Assembly: GCF_008806955.1 (NCBI RefSeq)
Contig: NZ_CP031727.1
Coordinates: 868,001 to 932,000 of the forward strand
Reading direction: 5' to 3'
Origin: Cellvibrio sp. KY-YJ-3
GTDB taxonomy: Bacteria; Pseudomonadota; Gammaproteobacteria; Pseudomonadales; Cellvibrionaceae
DNA length: 64,000 nucleotides
Shown here: positions 50,777-58,646 of the stretch, piece after piece
Numbering within the stretch: position 1 is the stretch's first letter
Layout: every line of letters starts with the position of its first letter
Position numbers and translations under genes: made by a program
Notes under the pieces: model-generated
The model's input: the letters and a program-made list of their open reading frames with translations, nothing else
What the model was told of the DNA's origin: nothing
Database searches by the model: none

Positions 50777-50828
50777 CACAATTCATTCACAATTCACACA
50801 TTTTGCTTCCTCATTTGAGGCCTACATT
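50777..50828 (+). promoter_or_regulatory. Tandem response-regulator box and promoter of the Spy-like gene
   Basis: CACAATTCA at 50777-50785 and again at 50788-50796, an 11-bp period typical of OmpR-family dimers. Directly downstream are TTTTGC (50801-50806), a 16-bp spacer and TACATT (50823-50828). Binding beside a poor -35 suggests activation. BaeR control is inferred. Confidence 0.6.
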
Positions 50829-50864
50829 GGCACTTGTAGACCACAACCACAGAGGAACAAAGTT

Positions 50865-51350
50865 ATGAAAAAGTTAATTATCACCGGTTTGATTGTTGGC
50901 AGTATCGCCTGTGCATCGTTTGTTGTTGCAAAAGATTGGAGCGGCGAGGCTAACTGGGGCAATGGCCATCAGCGTTTTGTTGCTGAGTTGAATCTTGATG
51001 CAGAACGTGCCGAAAAGATGTCGGCTATCCTCGAATCATACCGCGAAGTACCCAAGCTTTACTTCACCAACCAAGGCGACAAAATTCCGGAATTTCTTGC
51101 ACAAAAAGAAGCGGAATTAGCCGCGCTCTTAACGCCGGAAGAATTGGCGCAATTCAAACAGTCATTTGCTGAATGGGCCAAAACCAAAAAATTCGGCTTT
51201 ATGGCGTTTTCATACAGCCAACCACAATCACACCAGCAAGTTCCCACATCACCACTGCCTGAATCCTTGCAGCAGGAAATCCGCAAGACCTTTGATAACG
51301 AATTGCTGCAACTGCGCCAGCAATTGCAGCAACAAACATTAAACGCGTGA
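50865..51350 (+). CDS. Spy/CpxP-like periplasmic protein
   Basis: 161 residues with a signal peptide (KKLIITGLIVGSIACASFVVA, cleavage near VVA-KD). The mature part is all-helical by composition: 'ELNLDAERAEKMSAILESYREVPKLYF', then 'EAELAALLTPEELAQFKQSFAEW', where 'LTPEEL.QF' resembles the LTxxQ repeat of Spy/CpxP chaperones. The C-terminal helix is Gln/Leu-rich. In enterobacteria spy is a BaeR target, and here the gene directly follows a BaeSR-like pair with an OmpR-type operator, which supports the call. A ribosome-binding site AGAGGAAC precedes ATG. Sequence similarity is weak. Confidence 0.65.
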   Translation: MKKLIITGLIVGSIACASFVVAKDWSGEANWGNGHQRFVAELNLDAERAEKMSAILESYREVPKLYFTNQGDKIPEFLAQKEAELAALLTPEELAQFKQSFAEWAKTKKFGFMAFSYSQPQSHQQVPTSPLPESLQQEIRKTFDNELLQLRQQLQQQTLNA

Positions 51351-51438
51351 TCCAATAAAGCGCTCAAGGAAAAACCGTCATAGCAATGACGACTATGACG
51401 GGATCCAGAGCCCCAACAATAATATTCGTGAGAAAAAA

Positions 51439-52461
51439 ATGAATTTGCGTACTATTTCTACGATTACCCTATCGGTTGCCTTTGCCGTACTGCTGATTAC
51501 CGGCGTGCTTTTGTACGCAACACCTTACAATTATTTTGTCGGCTCACTGCATATCTGGGGCGCGGTGCTATTTCTGGCTTGCATTGTGTTGCATATTAAA
51601 CACAATGCAAAAACCTATAAAAACCATATGCAAAAGCGGCCGGGTAAATGGTCGATGGGTTTGGCGATTGCGGGCATAGTCCCGCTGGTGATGGGGCTGA
51701 TTTTTAATTTGCCGCCGGTCTCATCGGTTGCGACCTTTGGTTACAACCTGAAAAAATCCGCTGAGCAGGATAAACGCGAATACACAATCATCGATTTAAG
51801 TGCGGATGCCAGTTCGCCAAAATTGCATGTGTTTTTTAAAGCCGGCCGTGAGTATCACTCTGCACCGCAAGAGTTGTTTTTAAGTTTGACTTACACCAGC
51901 ACGCCGCAAATTGTGGTGTGGATGGAAACGCTGGAAGGCAAATATATCGATACGCTGTACATCACTGGCAAAACGTCCGATTCCAGTTATCGTTCAAAAG
52001 ATCCAGCGATTGATGTGGTGCGCCGCCCGGAGGCCTTGCCCTACTGGAGCCATAAACGCGGCATTAAATCGGTTGACGGACTTTACACCCCTGACCAACA
52101 CAATTCGGATTTGGACGGCATCGCCGCTGCAACACCGAAGGTGGATTATCAAGTCACTATGTCTGCACCGCGTATGGGGCGCTACAAATTGATGGTTGAG
52201 GTTAATCGCACCTATGATTTTAATGACTACTACAGCAAAACCCGTTTTCCTGATGATGCAATTTATTCTGGTACGGGTTCATCGGGTCAGCCTTCGCTGA
52301 TTTATGAGTCGATTATTGATTCGCAAAAACCGGGGCAGCATTTATTTAACCTTGTCGGCCACGGCCATCATTCAGGAAGGGATGGTTCGCTCTATACCGA
52401 ATTGGATAATGTCACCACTGCCAAACAGATTCTGGAATTTATCGTGGCGAATGTGGAATAA
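51439..52461 (+). CDS. Membrane protein: DUF4405-like cytochrome b segment plus DUF2271-like periplasmic domain
   Basis: 340 residues. Three hydrophobic helices lie at about 7-27, 32-55 and 71-92. The second contains 'LHIWGAVLFLACIVLHIKHN' with His38, His52 and His55, an arrangement like the haem-binding helix of DUF4405 (flavinylation-associated cytochrome). The remaining 245 residues are predicted periplasmic and beta-rich. They contain 'PQIVVWMETLEGKYIDTLYITGKTS', the DUF2271 pattern, and 'HGHHSGRDGSLYTELDNV'. DUF2271 and DUF4405 proteins occur with FMN-transfer/extracellular electron systems (family knowledge). Here both seem fused in one chain. Redox function is inferred; no ApbE gene is in the window. 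It ends just before the terminator at 52491. Confidence 0.7.
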   Translation: MNLRTISTITLSVAFAVLLITGVLLYATPYNYFVGSLHIWGAVLFLACIVLHIKHNAKTYKNHMQKRPGKWSMGLAIAGIVPLVMGLIFNLPPVSSVATFGYNLKKSAEQDKREYTIIDLSADASSPKLHVFFKAGREYHSAPQELFLSLTYTSTPQIVVWMETLEGKYIDTLYITGKTSDSSYRSKDPAIDVVRRPEALPYWSHKRGIKSVDGLYTPDQHNSDLDGIAAATPKVDYQVTMSAPRMGRYKLMVEVNRTYDFNDYYSKTRFPDDAIYSGTGSSGQPSLIYESIIDSQKPGQHLFNLVGHGHHSGRDGSLYTELDNVTTAKQILEFIVANVE

Positions 52462-52490
52462 GAACAATCAAATAGTGTGTGGACGACGAC

Positions 52491-52519
52491 AAAAAACGAG
52501 GCCAAGTGCCTCGTTTTTT
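52491..52519 (+). terminator. Terminator (second copy of the repeated terminator)
   Basis: AAAAAACGAGGC, loop CAAGT, GCCTCGTTTTTT: a 12-bp perfect stem. It shares a 27-bp identical core with the glmU terminator 3.9 kb upstream. Confidence 0.92.
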
Positions 52520-52649
52520 ATGAGTCAAAACGCTGTGGATTAGATCAATTAGAGAAACGTAAAGATTTACCAAGACGCCAACAAATTGATGAATGTAACC
52601 GGTTAAGAGATTAATATCGCACCAAATCAATAATAAACACGAGCGATAT

Positions 52650-54698
52650 ATGAAAACTCCCAAAGTATTACTTACCTTTTTATTAAGTGGATTAATGACT
52701 GCCTGTGGTGGTGGTGGCGGAGGCGGTGGATCAGCCCCGGCATCCACGCCTGCCTCCTCGGTCGCACCTGCCAGCAGTGTTGCACCCTCGTCTGTTGCGG
52801 TTTCTTCCCTCCCTGCCTCATCAACCCCAATCGCCAGTTCAGTTACATCGAGCGCCGCCAGTTCGGTTGCCAGCGGTGCACCGGCGATTAGCGCCTTTAT
52901 CGTGGTCGATCAATTCGGTTATCTGCCCGATGCGAAAAAAATCGCGGTTATTCGCGACCCACAAACTGGCTACGATGCCGCCCTCAGCTTTACCCCTGGC
53001 GCAACTTATCAATTGCTGAATCTGGATACGAACGCGGTGGTATTGAGTGGTGCCGCCGTTTCGTGGAAATCCGGTGCTACTTTTGAGGCGGCAGGCGATA
53101 AAGCCTGGTGGTTTGATTTTTCCAGCGTAACCACACCCGGTAATTACGCAGTGGTTGATGTTGAAAGAAACGTACGCTCACCCGGTTTTAAAATCGCGGC
53201 CGATATATACCAGCCGGTGCTTAAACACGCCATGCGCAGCTTCTTTTACCAGCGCGCCGGTTTTGACAAACAAGAACCTTTTGCCGAAGCCGCTTGGGTA
53301 GATGGCGCCAGCCATATAGGTACCGGTCAGGATAAAAACGCACGCCTGTTTAGCGACAAAAATAACGCCGCGACTGAAAAAGACTTATCCGGCGGTTGGT
53401 ACGACGCGGGCGATTACAACAAGTACACCAATTGGCACGCCTATTATCTGGTCGCTCTGCTCCATGCCTACGCGGAAAATCCCACAGTCTGGGGCGATGA
53501 TTACAACATCCCTGAGTCCGGTAACGGCATCCCCGATATTATTGACGAGATTGTATGGGGCTTCGATTGGTTGAAGAAAATGCAGAATAACGATGGTTCT
53601 GTATTGTCGATTCTCGGTCTTGCGCATGCCAGTCCGCCCTCTGCCGCCACTGGCCCCAGTTACTACGGCCCGGCGAGTACTTCTGCCACCCTCACCAGCG
53701 CCGGTGCGTTTGCATTGGGCAGTAAGATTCTGGCAACTCTGGGCAACGCTGATTTGACTACTTACGCAGCTGACCTGAAAACCCGCGCCGAAAATGCCTG
53801 GACTTGGTCGGTTGCCAACCCGAATGTTGTTTTCCGCAATAACGAGGGTGCATCGGCGGGTTTGGGCGCGGGTCAACAAGAAGTTGATGATGCGGGCCGT
53901 GCGACCAAAAAACGCACGGCGGCAATCTACCTGTTTGCTGCGACGGGTTCATCGACCTACCGCGACCATGTAGATGCCAATGCGACGAATGCAACCAGTT
54001 GGGTGGATGTGTGGAGTGAACCCGAGTTAACCGCCTGGCTTTATTACGCCAGCTTGCCCGATGCAACCAGTAATATCGCCACCACCATAAAAAGCCAGTA
54101 TCAAACGGCACTCAATGCCAACCATAACTGGCCAGCTGTACGTAATGCGGATGATCCCTATCGCGCCTTTATTGGCACCAGCAACTTTACTTGGGGCAGC
54201 AATCGCACTATCTCGCGCAAAGGGCTGACCTTTCATAACTTGATCGATTACAACATTAGTGGGACAGACGTTGCGGAGGTGCGCAACGCTGCGCTTGGTT
54301 ATCTCAATTACATCCACGGTGTTAACCCGCAAGCGATGGTCTACCTGTCCAACATGTACAGCCTGGGTGTGCACAGTTCGGTTAACGAGTTTTACCACTC
54401 TTGGTTTACCGATGGCAGCGCACTCTGGGATCGTGTTGGAACCTCTACTTACGGCCCGGCGCCAGGGTTTTTAGTGGGTGGCCCCAACCCCTCTTACGAC
54501 TGGGATGGCAACTGCACCTCAAATAGCCCGAATAGCGGTTGTGGTGCCGCCGCGCCCAATCCACCCAAAGGCCAACCGGCGATGAAAGCCTATCTGGACT
54601 TCAACACCAGTTGGCCACTCAACTCCTGGCAGATCACGGAAAACCACAACGATTATCAGGTCGCTTATATCCGCTTGTTGTCCAAGTTTGTGGATTAA
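52650..54698 (+). CDS. Glycoside hydrolase family 9 endoglucanase, lipoprotein
   Basis: 682 residues. The lipobox 'GLMTAC' is followed by eight glycines and a Ser/Ala/Pro linker of about 55 residues, so the enzyme is anchored and displayed on a flexible tether. An N-terminal CelD_N Ig-like domain (about 85-180, 'AFIVVDQFGYLPDAKKIAVIRDPQTGYDA') precedes the (alpha/alpha)6 GH9 barrel. 'GGWYDAGDYNKYTNWHAYY' (about 248-266) carries the catalytic-base Asp pair, 'VHSSVNEFYHSWF' is a substrate-binding region, and 'ITENHNDYQVAYIRLL' (about 662-677) carries the general-acid Glu. It hydrolyses beta-1,4-glucan with inversion. No carbohydrate-binding module is seen. Confidence 0.95.
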   Translation: MKTPKVLLTFLLSGLMTACGGGGGGGGSAPASTPASSVAPASSVAPSSVAVSSLPASSTPIASSVTSSAASSVASGAPAISAFIVVDQFGYLPDAKKIAVIRDPQTGYDAALSFTPGATYQLLNLDTNAVVLSGAAVSWKSGATFEAAGDKAWWFDFSSVTTPGNYAVVDVERNVRSPGFKIAADIYQPVLKHAMRSFFYQRAGFDKQEPFAEAAWVDGASHIGTGQDKNARLFSDKNNAATEKDLSGGWYDAGDYNKYTNWHAYYLVALLHAYAENPTVWGDDYNIPESGNGIPDIIDEIVWGFDWLKKMQNNDGSVLSILGLAHASPPSAATGPSYYGPASTSATLTSAGAFALGSKILATLGNADLTTYAADLKTRAENAWTWSVANPNVVFRNNEGASAGLGAGQQEVDDAGRATKKRTAAIYLFAATGSSTYRDHVDANATNATSWVDVWSEPELTAWLYYASLPDATSNIATTIKSQYQTALNANHNWPAVRNADDPYRAFIGTSNFTWGSNRTISRKGLTFHNLIDYNISGTDVAEVRNAALGYLNYIHGVNPQAMVYLSNMYSLGVHSSVNEFYHSWFTDGSALWDRVGTSTYGPAPGFLVGGPNPSYDWDGNCTSNSPNSGCGAAAPNPPKGQPAMKAYLDFNTSWPLNSWQITENHNDYQVAYIRLLSKFVD

Positions 54699-54715
54699 CA
54701 CTGAGTCGAAAAGAG

Positions 54716-54736
54716 CCGGCTCGGGTGGCGAGCCGG
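54716..54736 (+). terminator. Possible terminator hairpin after the GH9 gene
   Basis: CCGGCTCG, loop GGTGG, CGAGCCGG, 8 bp perfect, 18 bp after the stop codon, without a T-run. Confidence 0.45.
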
Positions 54737-54868
54737 TACATCTTGGCAAGGGGATCTTTGTCTGCTCAGACGCGATGCTTGAAATCGGATTTTTGTGAGG
54801 TTGAATCCAAAACGGTTGAAGTTACGTCTAGGTTGCGAACGCCTTAACTTCGGACATGGACAAATCCT

Positions 54869-55543
54869 ATGCAAAACTTTCGTTTTAAGATCTTCATGAC
54901 TAGTCTCGCTATCGCAAGTGCTTTTAGTCCCGCGATAGCCAGTGCCACGGAGGGCACCCGGCATATAACAATGCAGCAGGATGTCACTCATGCCAGACTA
55001 ATTCGCTTAAACCTACCAGCGGGCGATGTGTTGGTCACAGGTATCTCGGGCAACGTGATAACAACGGAGGTTTCGGCAAGTTGCAAGGATGGGCCGAATG
55101 AAAAGCGCCTAGCGTGTTATGAATTACTTGCGAAATTGGAATGGAAGCAAAAAATTGGCAACACATCCACATTTACCCTCTTACCCACAGGCATCAATAA
55201 CTACGACCATTCAACGCTAAAAATTAAGATTGGCGTTCCAATGGATAAAAAACTTGAGGCCAATCTCAGCGTCGGTTTACTCAGTATTATCGACACCAGC
55301 GGTTGTTTAACAGCCGATGTTAATGCTGGTGAAATCCATATTGCCGTAAGCGAATCACAATTGGCGTCGGCGAAAATTGGTGCCAATGTGGGCGATGTGG
55401 AGATGACCACCGCGGAGGGTGAAAGAATTGCAGGAAAACGCTCCTTACTGGTGGGCGCGAGCTTGAATTGGAAACACGGAACCGGCGATTGTCATACCGA
55501 AGCTGGCGTTGTAGCAGGTAAAGTGAGTTTGGTCCTTAAATAA
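54869..55543 (+). CDS. Secreted DUF4097-like beta-repeat protein
   Basis: 224 residues with a signal peptide (about 1-26, ending AIASA-TEG). The mature region is a run of short beta-strands with turns, such as 'RLNLPAGDVLVTGISGNVITTEVS', 'ADVNAGEIHIAVSESQLASAKIGANVGDVEMTTAEG' and 'VVAGKVSLVLK'. This resembles the DUF4097/DUF2807 right-handed beta-helix ('putative adhesin') family. Four cysteines in pairs suggest disulfides. It stands alone between the GH9 gene and glmR. The function is unknown. Confidence 0.65.
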   Translation: MQNFRFKIFMTSLAIASAFSPAIASATEGTRHITMQQDVTHARLIRLNLPAGDVLVTGISGNVITTEVSASCKDGPNEKRLACYELLAKLEWKQKIGNTSTFTLLPTGINNYDHSTLKIKIGVPMDKKLEANLSVGLLSIIDTSGCLTADVNAGEIHIAVSESQLASAKIGANVGDVEMTTAEGERIAGKRSLLVGASLNWKHGTGDCHTEAGVVAGKVSLVLK

Positions 55544-55554
55544 ACCTTGCCAAT

Positions 55555-55593
55555 AAGTTTCGAAAGGCTAGAATAACTTTCATATCGAAACTT
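55555..55593 (+). promoter_or_regulatory. Putative GlmR operator
   Basis: AAGTTTCGA (55555-55563) and TCGAAACTT (55585-55593), a perfect 9-bp inverted repeat with 21-bp spacer, ending 15 bp before the glmR ATG. TTTCGA-type halves are common DeoR-family boxes. It suggests autoregulation of glmR-glmS. Confidence 0.6.
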
Positions 55594-55608
55594 ACTGGTC
55601 AGCTAAAA

Positions 55609-56376
55609 ATGACAAAACGCAACACCCAGCAGCGCCGTCGAGCGATTATTGACCTGCTGAATGCCAGTGGCGAGGTCAGTGTTGAAGCCTTGGCGGAGCA
55701 GTTTGCAACCTCAGAGGTAACCATTCGCAAGGATTTGGCCGCCTTGGAATCCAATGGTTTGCTGTTGCGTCGTTACGGTGGCGCGGTGCCGGTGCCGCAA
55801 GAATTGATGAGTGATCCCATCGAAAAAGTTTCGGTTCGTAAGCAAGCGATCGCCAAAGCCGCCGCGCAACTGATCCGTGACCACAACCGCATCATCCTCG
55901 ATAGCGGTAGTTCCACCACCTCCGCCCTACTGCCCGAGTTATCCCACAAGCAGGGGCTGGTGGTGATGACCAACTCCCTCAGTATCGCCAATGCCCTGCG
56001 CGAACTGGAAAACGAGCCCACCATTTTGATGACCGGCGGCACCTGGGATCCAAAATCCGAAGGTTTCCAGGGCCAACTCGCCGAGCAGATTTTGCGCTCT
56101 TACAACTTCGACCAATTTTTTATCGGCGCTGACGGTTTGGATCTGGAGCGCGGCACAACCACCTTCAATGAACTTTACAGCCTTAGCCGGGTGATGGCCG
56201 AAGTCGCGCGCGAAGTAATTGTGATGGCCGAGTCTGACAAGATCGGGCGCAAAATCCACAATCTGGAATTGCCCTGGTCGGTGATAAAAGTATTGGTGAC
56301 TGACGATGGTATTGACGCAAAAGACAAACAGAAAATTGAACAACAGGGTGTGCAAGTGATTTGCGCATCGGCATAA
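55609..56376 (+). CDS. glmR: DeoR-family transcriptional regulator next to glmS (GlmR-type)
   Basis: 255 residues. The N-terminal DeoR HTH is '[51 protein letters not shown]'. The C-terminal sugar-phosphate-sensing domain (80-255) has '[16 protein letters not shown]', '[17 protein letters not shown]' and '[12 protein letters not shown]'. The same neighbour precedes glmS in Pseudomonas (glmR). It probably senses an amino-sugar phosphate and controls glmS, 37 bp downstream in the same direction. Confidence 0.9.
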   Translation: MTKRNTQQRRRAIIDLLNASGEVSVEALAEQFATSEVTIRKDLAALESNGLLLRRYGGAVPVPQELMSDPIEKVSVRKQAIAKAAAQLIRDHNRIILDSGSSTTSALLPELSHKQGLVVMTNSLSIANALRELENEPTILMTGGTWDPKSEGFQGQLAEQILRSYNFDQFFIGADGLDLERGTTTFNELYSLSRVMAEVAREVIVMAESDKIGRKIHNLELPWSVIKVLVTDDGIDAKDKQKIEQQGVQVICASA

Positions 56377-56413
56377 ATTATTTTTACTACTACTAAAGCT
56401 TAAGGAGTTAATT

Positions 56414-58246
56414 ATGTGTGGAATTGTCGGCGCAGTAGCGCAACGTGATGTAGTGGATATTCTGGTGGAAGGATTGCGTCGCCTTGAGTATCGCGGTTAT
56501 GACTCCGCCGGTGTGGCCGTGGTAAACAGCAGTGGCGAATTACAGCGCCTGCGTCGTTTGGGAAAAGTAAAAGAATTATCCGATGCGGTACACAGCAGCC
56601 CAACACCGGGCGGTACTGGTATCGCGCACACCCGCTGGGCGACACACGGCGAACCGAGTGAGCGCAACGCGCACCCACACGTTTCCAAAGAACACATCGC
56701 CGTAGTGCATAACGGTATTATTGAAAACCACGCTTCATTGCGCAGTTTGTTGCAAGAAGAAGGTTATATTTTTACGTCCGATACCGACACCGAAGTGATC
56801 GCGCACTTGGTGCAAAAAGAATTAAAAAATTCCGAGAGTTTATTAGCCGCGGTGCAAAAAACCGTAAAACAATTGCATGGCGCCTATGGCACGGTTTTGA
56901 TGGACAAAAACGATGCATCGCGTTTAGTGGTTGCCCGCTCCGGAAGCCCCTTAGTGATTGGTTTAGGCATCGGTGAAAACTTTATCGCGTCCGATCAACT
57001 AGCACTCTTGCCGGTGACTCGCCGCTTTATCTTTTTGGAAGAAGGCGATGTAGCGGAAATCACCCGCACCACGATTAAGATTTTTGATAAAGACGGCCAA
57101 GCGGTAGAGCGTCAAATTCACGAATCAACCGCCAGTTACGATGCCGGCGATAAAGGCCAATACCGTCACTTTATGCTCAAGGAAATTTACGAACAACCTA
57201 ACGCCGTGATGAATACACTCGAAGGTCGTTTGAGTAATGAATCAGTGATGGATGAAACCTTTGGCAACGGCGCGGCTGAATTATTTAAAAAAGTAAAACA
57301 CATTCAAATCGTCGCCTGCGGCACCAGCTATCACTCGGCGATGGTTGCACGCTATTGGTTGGAAACTTTTTCCGGTATTTCTTGTAATGTCGAAATCGCC
57401 AGCGAATTTCGCTACCGTAAATCCTTTGTACAACCTAACAGCATGGTTGTCACCATCAGCCAGTCCGGTGAAACCGCAGACACGCTTGCCGCTTTGCGCT
57501 TGGCAAAAGAGCTTGGCTATTTAGGCAGCTTGAGTATTTGTAACGTCGCTGGTTCATCACTGGTACGCGAATCGGATTTAGCGTTTATGACGCGCGCCGG
57601 TGCCGAAATTGGTGTGGCATCCACCAAAGCCTTCACCACTCAATTAGTGGGTTTGGCGATGTTGGTATTAGCCATTGGTAAATACAACGGCCTCTCTGCC
57701 GAGCAACAAAAAGAGATGGTCAGCGCGTTAAAAAATCTCCCAGCAAAATTAGAGGAATCTTTAGCGCTCGCACCAAAAATTGAAGCCCTTGCCGAAGAGT
57801 TTGCCGATAAACACCACGCGCTCTTTTTAGGCCGCGGCGATCAATATCCCATCGCAATGGAAGGTGCACTGAAATTAAAAGAAATTTCCTACATCCACGC
57901 CGAAGCCTACGCGGCTGGTGAATTAAAACACGGCCCACTGGCACTCATCGATGCCCATATGCCGATCATTGTTGTCGCGCCCAATAACGACCTGTTGGAA
58001 AAATTAAAATCCAACGTGGAAGAAGTGCGCGCCCGTGGCGGCATCTTGTATGTCTTTGCCGATGAAGACGCAAAATTTGAATCAGATGCAACCATGCGCG
58101 TCATCAACGTACCGCATATCCATCCTTGGCTAGCGCCGATTCTTTATACATTGCCGCTGCAATTATTAAGTTATTACGTGGCGATTATTAAGGGAACCGA
58201 TGTGGATCAGCCGAGGAATTTGGCGAAGTCGGTAACCGTAGAATAA
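56414..58246 (+). CDS. glmS: Glutamine-fructose-6-phosphate aminotransferase
   Basis: 610 residues, standard length. '[33 protein letters not shown]' gives Cys2 as the glutaminase nucleophile after Met removal, and '[13 protein letters not shown]' and 'VVHNGIIEN' are class-II amidotransferase motifs. Two SIS isomerase domains follow ('[18 protein letters not shown]', '[18 protein letters not shown]', '[36 protein letters not shown]'), ending 'NLAKSVTVE'. It makes glucosamine-6-phosphate, the entry to the pathway completed by GlmU. A 13-bp inverted repeat follows the stop codon. Confidence 0.98.
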   Translation: MCGIVGAVAQRDVVDILVEGLRRLEYRGYDSAGVAVVNSSGELQRLRRLGKVKELSDAVHSSPTPGGTGIAHTRWATHGEPSERNAHPHVSKEHIAVVHNGIIENHASLRSLLQEEGYIFTSDTDTEVIAHLVQKELKNSESLLAAVQKTVKQLHGAYGTVLMDKNDASRLVVARSGSPLVIGLGIGENFIASDQLALLPVTRRFIFLEEGDVAEITRTTIKIFDKDGQAVERQIHESTASYDAGDKGQYRHFMLKEIYEQPNAVMNTLEGRLSNESVMDETFGNGAAELFKKVKHIQIVACGTSYHSAMVARYWLETFSGISCNVEIASEFRYRKSFVQPNSMVVTISQSGETADTLAALRLAKELGYLGSLSICNVAGSSLVRESDLAFMTRAGAEIGVASTKAFTTQLVGLAMLVLAIGKYNGLSAEQQKEMVSALKNLPAKLEESLALAPKIEALAEEFADKHHALFLGRGDQYPIAMEGALKLKEISYIHAEAYAAGELKHGPLALIDAHMPIIVVAPNNDLLEKLKSNVEEVRARGGILYVFADEDAKFESDATMRVINVPHIHPWLAPILYTLPLQLLSYYVAIIKGTDVDQPRNLAKSVTVE

Positions 58247-58251
58247 AAATT

Positions 58252-58286
58252 TTGTCGGGAAGTATCCCTGTGTTACTTCCCGACAA
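58252..58286. terminator. Hairpin after glmS
   Basis: TTGTCGGGAAGTA / TACTTCCCGACAA, 13 bp perfect with a 9-base loop, 5 bp after the stop codon. The T-rich flank is on the minus-strand side, so termination on the plus strand is less certain. Confidence 0.6.
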
Positions 58287-58463
58287 TAAATAAACCCAAT
58301 ACAAAACCTCCACATCTATTCACACGTAAAAACTTTTTCATATTTTTTGATAAAAATCCGCATTCAATTTCATTAAAAAAATAATAAAAAATTTCGTTTT
58401 AAGATGAGCACGGCGACAAAAAAATCTGAATAGGGTTACATCGACAATCTACATAAGGTTTAT

Positions 58464-58492
58464 TTGACAATAACATCTTGCAGTCGTATACA
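58464..58492 (+). promoter_or_regulatory. Strong sigma-70 promoter of the xylanase gene
   Basis: TTGACA (58464-58469), 17-bp spacer, TATACA (58487-58492). The rest of the 400-bp gap is AT-rich with nothing else recognised upstream. The implied leader is about 150 nt. Confidence 0.88.
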
Positions 58493-58542
58493 AGTGCACT
58501 TCGGAATCACCTCGTCAATCTAAACAATAACAACAAGGCAGT

Positions 58543-58644
58543 ATGACGACCGAAAAAATGCCTGTTCACAAGGAGCAGGGTCGGTCCTCAACGCCCTCGA
58601 TCTTTTTAGTGGTATTGGTTGAGCGGCATTATTCTGGAGTTTAA
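58543..58644 (+). CDS. Possible 33-residue upstream ORF in the xylanase leader
   Basis: An ATG frame within the 5' leader (begins [16 protein letters not shown]) stops 2 bp before the xylanase ATG; AAGG lies 5-8 bp upstream. Its placement would permit translational coupling. The sequence has no recognised motif. It may be chance. Confidence 0.3.
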   Translation: MTTEKMPVHKEQGRSSTPSIFLVVLVERHYSGV

Positions 58645-58646
58645 TA

